The notes below the pieces were generated by a model. That model was not told the origin of the DNA. It did no database searches and worked only from the letters and a program-made list of their open reading frames with translations. From positions 1 through 11,081 of the forward strand of contig CAKSZU010000070.1 in the NCBI GenBank assembly GCA_934526125.1: 11,081 bases of DNA. Direction: 5' to 3'. The translations under genes were made by a program, and so were the position numbers. This DNA comes from an uncultured Faecalibacterium sp. Its GTDB lineage: Bacteria; Bacillota; Clostridia; Oscillospirales; Ruminococcaceae. Shown here piece after piece: positions 6,765-11,081 of this stretch; the stretch's first letter is position 1, and each line of letters starts with the position of its first letter.

Positions 6765-9752
6765 ATGAAAAAGAGATGGTTCGTAGTGATACTTACCATC
6801 GGATTGCTGCTTCGTGTTCTGCCGCTGAGTGTACTTGCACTGAGCCCCGACCCCATCACGAATGCGGACGGCACCCTTCTGGACTGGAGTGACCTTTCCA
6901 CCGTTTCCGACTCCCTTGATGATTTGCAGGAACAGCGGCTCGCTGTCGTGGATGCAAAACCCGGCACGGCTGCTGCTCCCGGCCTTTCGGAGGCGGGCCC
7001 AGAGAACCCCCCCCCCCTTGCGGATGCGGACCGCGATAAAGCAGCAGCGGATGACCGGAATCTCACCCCCAAAACTCCTGACGAGGAAACGGATGACGAT
7101 GCCCCTGCGGACGACACCGGCAGCACCGGCAGCACCGGCAGCACCGGCAGCACCACACCCCCGGCTGTGTGCAAGATCGGCGATAGTTCCTACTCCACAC
7201 TGGACGAGGCGATCCAAATGGCAGTGAAAGGCGACCAGATCGACCTGCTGACGGACATTGAGTGGGATGCGGGTCTTCGCTTTGAGAACAAGAAGCTGAC
7301 CATTTCCGGCGGCAATACCTACACGCTGACGCTGGAGCAGTATGGCATGTATGCGTATAAGAGTGATATCACGTTCCAGGATCTCACCCTAACCATTAGC
7401 GCAATTACTCATACCTATGAAGGCGGCGCAGGCGGTACGGCCAACCTGATCAGCAATTCTGATCTGCATCTGAACAACGTTGACTTCACGTTGACTCCAG
7501 AAGGTTCCTGCGGAAGCGGTATGTACCTGTATCAGCAGAGCAATCTGTATCTGGATGGGTCTCGAGTCTTGATCAGTGGCAACATGGTTGACGGCATCTT
7601 CGCTGATGAATCAGAGTATGTGGGTATGCCCAATCGTGAGGTCAAGATCATGAACGGTTCCTATGTCGAAGCCCGCGGCTGCAGTCATGCTGGCATACTG
7701 CTTGACCCCATTGACATTACAATGTCTTCTTCCGAAGTCTTCGTGACTGGCAATGGCGTCGGCTACAGTTTTGGGTTTTCCTGCTATGACGGTAAGCTGA
7801 CCATGGAATCGTCCATCCTCAGGGCAGATGATAATGCTCACGCTTGGTCGGGTTCTGGTATTTATGTCGGTGCTCTTGATATGGATGCTGCTTCCACAAT
7901 ATATGCCACTGACAACGGTGGCTCTGGTCTTACCATCGGCGCTGCTGACGGCAAGGAGAAAAGCTATATTCGCGGACAGATTTACTGTGAGGGCAACGGC
8001 ACATCCGGTATTGGCGGCGGCGGCGGTTTTGTCGTACACGCACAGCACGACTATTATGAGGACGAAGACAAATGGTACATCTATGAAGGTGATGTGACCC
8101 TAGAACCCGGTGCGTATATCTACGCCTGCAACAACAAGGCCCTGGCTGGCGTTTTAAACAACTGGATTCTGAACATTGAAAGCGGTGCAACCGTCATTGC
8201 CGATAACAACGAGCAGTTTGGCTTTGGCAACACTTATGATGCCCGCACTACCATTGAAAGCGGCGCAGATGTCTCCATAAACAACAATCTGCACGGTCTA
8301 TACAACTACGCTGGCGATGGCAACACCGAATGGGCAAAGGGCTTTTTCCTCATCGAAGGTGGCGCACATGTCACTGTCAACAATAATAAGCTCTATGGCA
8401 TCTACACCAGCGGTGGTTCTGACACTCCCGATAACGACTACTTTACGATTCAGGGCGGTGCAGATGTTTCTGCTGACGGTAACGGAGCCCACGGTATTTA
8501 CAATGACGGCGGTATTTTCACCGTTGAAACCGGCGCAATCGTTTCTGCCTGCAATAATGGCTACTACGGTATTTTTAACAACAAGGGAACGTTTACTGTA
8601 GAAAACGGCGTCGACCTGCAGGTCGAGTACAACAAAGAGAGTGGCGTTGTCAATGTTGAGAATTCAAAGTTGACTCTGCTCTCCGGCTGTGTCCGTTATA
8701 ACACCACTAAAAATTTCTATGGCTACGGCGGCGGTCTCCGAAACTATGGCGAAGCTACTCTTTCGGATGATGTGCAGCTGTACAACAACCATGCAAGACT
8801 TGCCGGTGACGACATTGAGAACGGCAATGGTGCCACCATTACCTTTGGCCCCACCGGCAGCGGCTGGGAGCTGGACGGCGGACCGGACTGCTATGATTTC
8901 ATTGACGGCTGGTATGACGACTATGAAACCACCCGCTGGAATGCCCATGAGGAGGACGAAGCGAAGCTGCACATGGTTCTCGTCGCACCCGTCACTTCTT
9001 ACACCGGCCCCCTGTCCCTCAAGGCCGCACACGGCAGTCTCTCCACCGGCAGCCTGACCGTCCGCAAAGAGACGGTCGGTGAACTGCTGCCGAGCGACTA
9101 TGACACCGCGTTCACCTTTGAGCTCACGCTGGAGGATGATACCATCACCACGATCGACGACCAATGGTGCGGTGTCCCGTTCAAAAACGGCAAGGCATCT
9201 TTCACCCTGAAAAGCGGCGAGAGCATCACGCTCTCGAACCTGCCCGCAGGGATCGGCTATACCATCACCGAAGCCGCTCAGGACGACTGGACCCTGCTGA
9301 ATATCAACGATGCAGAGACCGGCGTTGTGCCCCGGAACGACACCGCCGAGGTCGTCTTTACCAACCTGAAGAACAACCTGGACATCCCCGATGTTCCGGT
9401 CGTTCCCATAGAACCGGAGGAGCCCGAGATCCCCGAGGAAACCGAGGAAACAGAGACCCCCGAGGAGCCTGAGGGGCCGGAGATCCCCCAGGAGCCTGAG
9501 GAGCCCGAGATCCCCGAGGAAACCGAGGAAACAGAGGCCCCCGGCGAACTGCCTGCGGAGGAACCGGCTCAGACTGACACGTCCGCGTCGTTGGCCCAGC
9601 CGGAGGAAACGCCCACGCAGAACACCACGACCGTGACCCTGATCCAGACCGGTACCACCGATTGGCTGGCTGCCGTGCTTCTGATCTTTGGCATCGGTCT
9701 GTTGGCATGCGGGTGGTTCTTCGACCGCAAACAGCGTGCCGCAAAGCACTAA
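6765..9752 (+). CDS. Cell-surface protein: beta-helix, isopeptide-type domain and sortase-like anchor
   Basis: This 995-residue exported protein starts at the ATG preceded by AGGAGG, which yields the signal peptide MKKRWFVVILTIGLLLRVLP with probable cleavage after Ala25. Residues 26-130 are an acidic, proline-rich linker with P82-84 and four T-G-S units (118-129). Residues about 136-695 form a right-handed parallel beta-helix. Its rungs recur at 471, 497, 530, 562, 587 and 612 with the pattern I/V-E-x-G-A-x-V, then an Asn pair, then GIY/GIF. Residues about 762-870 resemble a Spy0128/CnaB-type domain, with K768, E836 and N867 placed for an internal Lys-Asn isopeptide bond. A Pro/Glu stalk (about 872-950) leads to LIQTG (959-963), a membrane helix (968-986) and a basic tail, as in sortase substrates. 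The likely role is adhesion or glycan binding; I see no catalytic site. No sortase gene is in view. The middle is richer in A+T than its flanks. Confidence 0.85.
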   Translation: MKKRWFVVILTIGLLLRVLPLSVLALSPDPITNADGTLLDWSDLSTVSDSLDDLQEQRLAVVDAKPGTAAAPGLSEAGPENPPPLADADRDKAAADDRNLTPKTPDEETDDDAPADDTGSTGSTGSTGSTTPPAVCKIGDSSYSTLDEAIQMAVKGDQIDLLTDIEWDAGLRFENKKLTISGGNTYTLTLEQYGMYAYKSDITFQDLTLTISAITHTYEGGAGGTANLISNSDLHLNNVDFTLTPEGSCGSGMYLYQQSNLYLDGSRVLISGNMVDGIFADESEYVGMPNREVKIMNGSYVEARGCSHAGILLDPIDITMSSSEVFVTGNGVGYSFGFSCYDGKLTMESSILRADDNAHAWSGSGIYVGALDMDAASTIYATDNGGSGLTIGAADGKEKSYIRGQIYCEGNGTSGIGGGGGFVVHAQHDYYEDEDKWYIYEGDVTLEPGAYIYACNNKALAGVLNNWILNIESGATVIADNNEQFGFGNTYDARTTIESGADVSINNNLHGLYNYAGDGNTEWAKGFFLIEGGAHVTVNNNKLYGIYTSGGSDTPDNDYFTIQGGADVSADGNGAHGIYNDGGIFTVETGAIVSACNNGYYGIFNNKGTFTVENGVDLQVEYNKESGVVNVENSKLTLLSGCVRYNTTKNFYGYGGGLRNYGEATLSDDVQLYNNHARLAGDDIENGNGATITFGPTGSGWELDGGPDCYDFIDGWYDDYETTRWNAHEEDEAKLHMVLVAPVTSYTGPLSLKAAHGSLSTGSLTVRKETVGELLPSDYDTAFTFELTLEDDTITTIDDQWCGVPFKNGKASFTLKSGESITLSNLPAGIGYTITEAAQDDWTLLNINDAETGVVPRNDTAEVVFTNLKNNLDIPDVPVVPIEPEEPEIPEETEETETPEEPEGPEIPQEPEEPEIPEETEETEAPGELPAEEPAQTDTSASLAQPEETPTQNTTTVTLIQTGTTDWLAAVLLIFGIGLLACGWFFDRKQRAAKH
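7007..7017 (+). repeat. Homopolymer of 11 C's inside the surface protein gene
   Basis: Eleven consecutive C's span the last base of Asn81, three proline codons and the first base of Leu85. The gene is in frame with 11. Losing one C would move ribosomes to a frame that stops at 7225-7227 (TGA). Gaining one would give a stop at 7037-7039 (TAA). Either change removes the beta-helix and the anchor, so the tract can act as an on/off switch. Confidence 0.95.
7116..7151 (+). repeat. Four tandem 9-bp units ACCGGCAGC
   Basis: Four exact, in-frame copies encode Thr-Gly-Ser repeats at residues 118-129, just before the beta-helix. Gain or loss of a unit would change linker length without breaking the frame. 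Confidence 0.95.
9417..9536 (+). repeat. Exact 39-bp direct repeat in the Pro/Glu stalk
   Basis: The 39 bases at 9417-9455 recur without change at 9498-9536, offset by 81 bp (27 codons), with a related 42-bp segment between them. Each copy encodes a 13-residue Glu/Pro/Thr block ending EETEETE. Recombination between the copies would shorten or lengthen the stalk in frame by 27 residues. Confidence 0.95.
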
Positions 9753-9779
9753 GGACAGAAACGCCCCGCAATCATACGC

Positions 9780-9830
9780 AAACCGCCGCATCCCCTGCCC
9801 CAGACCGGCAGCCGGATGCGGCGGTTTTTT
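9780..9830 (+). terminator. Strong intrinsic terminator after the surface protein gene
   Basis: A 14-bp perfect stem (9780-9793 with 9814-9827) with an inner CTGCC/GGCAG stem (9795-9799 with 9807-9811) is followed by T's to 9830. It lies 27 nt after the stop codon. Confidence 0.93.
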
Positions 9831-9838
9831 CAAGGTTT

Positions 9839-9857
9839 TGATGAAATGCGTTCATCA
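9839..9857. repeat. Inverted repeat TGATGAA-N5-TTCATCA
   Basis: Perfect 7-bp arms flank ATGCG just beyond the terminator and about 60 bp upstream of the next promoter. It could be a distal regulator site or a leftover structure. A 26-codon open frame starts inside it (9841-9921), but it has no known relative and I do not call it a gene. Confidence 0.4.
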
Positions 9858-9917
9858 TTCCATCAAACCGCACAAGATGACCGGCCTTCAGGGCATCAAG
9901 TTTGGCGCAGCTGTCAC

Positions 9918-9945
9918 TTGAAGAATCTTCAGCATCCGTTATAAT
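9918..9945 (+). promoter_or_regulatory. Promoter upstream of the glutamate synthase gene
   Basis: TTGAAG (9918-9923) and a perfect TATAAT (9940-9945) are 16 bp apart. Transcription should start near 9952, giving a leader of about 108 nt before the first glutamate synthase ATG. Confidence 0.75.
9919..9931. promoter_or_regulatory. Palindrome over the -35 element, candidate operator
   Basis: TGAAGA-A-TCTTCA is a perfect 13-bp odd palindrome that covers most of the -35 hexamer and the start of the spacer. A dimeric regulator bound here would compete with RNA polymerase. The regulator cannot be named from the site. Confidence 0.45.
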
Positions 9946-9963
9946 AGAGTCATCGGAACAAAG

Positions 9964-10010
9964 GCGTTCCAGAGGGGCATCCTATGCCCTTCTGGGGCGT
10001 CTTTTTGTTT
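9964..10010 (+). terminator. Leader terminator or attenuator before glutamate synthase
   Basis: A 17-bp stem (9964-9980 with 9984-10000, including four G-U pairs) with a 3-nt loop is followed by CTTTTTGTTT. It begins about 12 nt after the predicted start of the TATAAT promoter and ends 50 nt before the gene. It belongs to no gene end: the surface gene already has its own terminator at 9780-9830. It therefore fits a leader attenuator, or the end of a short RNA of about 55 nt. Confidence 0.75.
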
Positions 10011-10059
10011 TGCAGGGCTGCGGACTGTGCCGCGCCCGGAGGATATTTGAGAGATAAGG

Positions 10060-11081
10060 ATGGGAAAGGCAATGGATCAATTTACGGAAAACTCCACGCC
10101 CCTCGGCCTGTATGACCCGCAGTTCGAGCACGATGCCTGCGGCATCGGTGCCGTGGTGGACATCAAGGGCCGCAAAAGCCACCAGACGGTGAGCGACGCG
10201 CTCTCCATCGTAGAGCGTCTGGAACACCGTGCCGGCAAGGATGCCGAGGGCAAGACCGGCGACGGCGTGGGCATCATGCTGCAGATCAGCCACAAATTCT
10301 TCTCCAAGGTCGCAGACGAGCTGAACATCCGTCTGGGCAACGAGCGGGAATACGGCGTCGGCATGTTCTTCTTCCCCCAGAACGAGCATCTGCGGGCACA
10401 GGCTATGAAGCTGTTTGAGCTGGTCACCCGCAAGGAAGGGCTGGAGTTCCTGGCCTGGCGCGAAGTCCCCGTGAACCCGGACGCCGTGGGCCAGAAGGCC
10501 CGGGACTGCATGCCCTCCATCTGGCAGTGCTTCATCAAGAAGCCTGCCCGTGTGAGCAAGGGCATCGACTTTGACCGCAAGCTGTACATCGTCCGCCGGG
10601 TGTTCGAGCAGGCCAGCAACGGCACCTATGTGCCCAGCCTGTCCAGCCGCACCATCGTGTACAAGGGCATGTTCCTGGTCCACGATCTGCGCCTGTTCTA
10701 CCTCGACCTGCAGGACGAGGACTACGAATCCGCCATCGGCATGGTACACAGCCGGTTCTCCACCAACACCAACCCCAGCTGGATGCGGGCACACCCCAAC
10801 CGATTCATCCTGCACAACGGCGAGATCAACACCATCAAGGGCAACACCGATGCCATGCTGGCCCGGGAGGAGAGCATCTCCTCCCCCATCATGCAGGATG
10901 ATATGAACAAGATCCTGCCCATCATCAACACTTCCGGCTCTGATTCCGCCATGCTGGACAACGCCCTGGAGTTCATGGTGATGAACGGCATGGACCTGCC
11001 CCTGGCTGTCATGATCACCATCCCGGAGCCCTGGGAGAACAACAAGAACATCAGCCAGAAAAAGCGGGACTTCTACCAGTA
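10060..11081 (+). CDS. gltB: Glutamate synthase large subunit, N-terminal glutaminase part (runs off window)
   Basis: The large subunit of glutamate synthase takes ammonia from glutamine and passes it to 2-oxoglutarate to make two glutamates, in the cytoplasm. The first 340 of about 1,500 residues are present, covering most of the class II glutamine amidotransferase domain. The nucleophile is Cys27 in FEHDACGIG, expected to become the N-terminus after removal of a 26-residue propeptide. Other family motifs are EHRAGKDAEGKTGDGVG, HSRFSTNT (230-237), HNGEINT (252-258, with the Asn253-Gly254 oxyanion pair) and SGSDSAMLDNALEF (292-305). The first ATG (10060) is used; the ATG at 10072 is in frame and has AAGGA 11 nt upstream, so the start is uncertain by four residues. 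GGAGG at 10038-10042 is rather distant from both. The FMN and central domains lie beyond the edge. Expression is likely controlled by the leader hairpin and the palindrome over the promoter. Confidence 0.95.
   Translation, partial: MGKAMDQFTENSTPLGLYDPQFEHDACGIGAVVDIKGRKSHQTVSDALSIVERLEHRAGKDAEGKTGDGVGIMLQISHKFFSKVADELNIRLGNEREYGVGMFFFPQNEHLRAQAMKLFELVTRKEGLEFLAWREVPVNPDAVGQKARDCMPSIWQCFIKKPARVSKGIDFDRKLYIVRRVFEQASNGTYVPSLSSRTIVYKGMFLVHDLRLFYLDLQDEDYESAIGMVHSRFSTNTNPSWMRAHPNRFILHNGEINTIKGNTDAMLAREESISSPIMQDDMNKILPIINTSGSDSAMLDNALEFMVMNGMDLPLAVMITIPEPWENNKNISQKKRDFYQ

Noticed and set aside
8664..9833. 389-codon open frame on the minus strand opposite the end of the surface gene
   Set aside because: Its product mirrors the repeats of the Pro/Glu stalk (Leu/Gly/Arg blocks), and its start lies beyond the surface gene's terminator.
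9841..9921. 26-codon open frame with AAGG just upstream
   Set aside because: It has no recognised relative, starts inside an inverted repeat 11 bases after a strong terminator, and ends in the next promoter.
9964..10010. Known riboswitch class before glutamate synthase
   Set aside because: The sequence before the terminator stem is too short for an aptamer and matches no class I recognise; kept only as an attenuator candidate.
9982..10815. 277-codon open frame on the minus strand opposite glutamate synthase
   Set aside because: The plus-strand amidotransferase domain is unmistakable; the antisense product looks like a complement of GC-rich codons.

Overview
The window looks like chromosomal DNA of a GC-rich gut Firmicute, most likely Oscillospiraceae/Ruminococcaceae (Faecalibacterium, Gemmiger or a relative). 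This is inferred from GC-rich codon use, Gram-positive Shine-Dalgarno sequences, an anaerobe's hybrid cluster protein, MurD wording typical of that group as I recall it, and a Gram-positive cell-wall-anchored surface protein. I could not run a search, so the genus is a guess. I see no tRNA, rRNA, CRISPR array, transposase or phage gene.

Left arm, minus strand (3137 to 1): one promoter appears to drive a three-gene operon of murD (peptidoglycan precursor ligase), a GNAT acetyltransferase, and a PLP enzyme of the 'methionine gamma-lyase / aluminum resistance' family that runs off the left edge. murD and the GNAT gene overlap by 4 nt (ATGA), and the GNAT stop is 2 nt before the next ATG, so translation is probably coupled.

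Plus strand, 3198 to 6530: a divergent promoter about 60 bp from the murD promoter drives a lipoprotein of the oligopeptide-binding SBP_bac_5 family, which starts at TTG and has no permease genes beside it. The hybrid cluster protein gene hcp follows. The hairpin between them is both a terminator-like structure and a cover over the hcp Shine-Dalgarno sequence. A clean terminator ends hcp.

Plus strand, 6684 to 9830: a single gene for a 995-residue surface protein, with a signal peptide, an acidic and proline-rich linker, a parallel beta-helix of about 25-residue rungs, a Spy0128/CnaB-like domain with a plausible isopeptide triad, a Pro/Glu stalk, and a C-terminal LIQTG-plus-membrane-segment sorting signal. 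Its 5' part has a run of 11 C's whose slippage would switch it off, so it is a strong phase-variation candidate. Two in-frame repeat tracts could vary its length. A strong terminator follows.

Right edge, plus strand (9918 to 11081): a good promoter with a palindrome over its -35 element, then at once a strong terminator-like hairpin, then the start of the glutamate synthase large subunit gene. This layout suggests transcription attenuation of glutamate synthase.

The two largest gaps hold little coding potential. In 6467-6764 there is a terminator, about 150 bp with no recognisable gene, and a promoter region. In 9753-10059 there are two terminator hairpins, a promoter and two palindromes. 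The most interesting items are the poly-C switch in the surface protein, the hairpin covering the hcp start, and the glutamate synthase leader.
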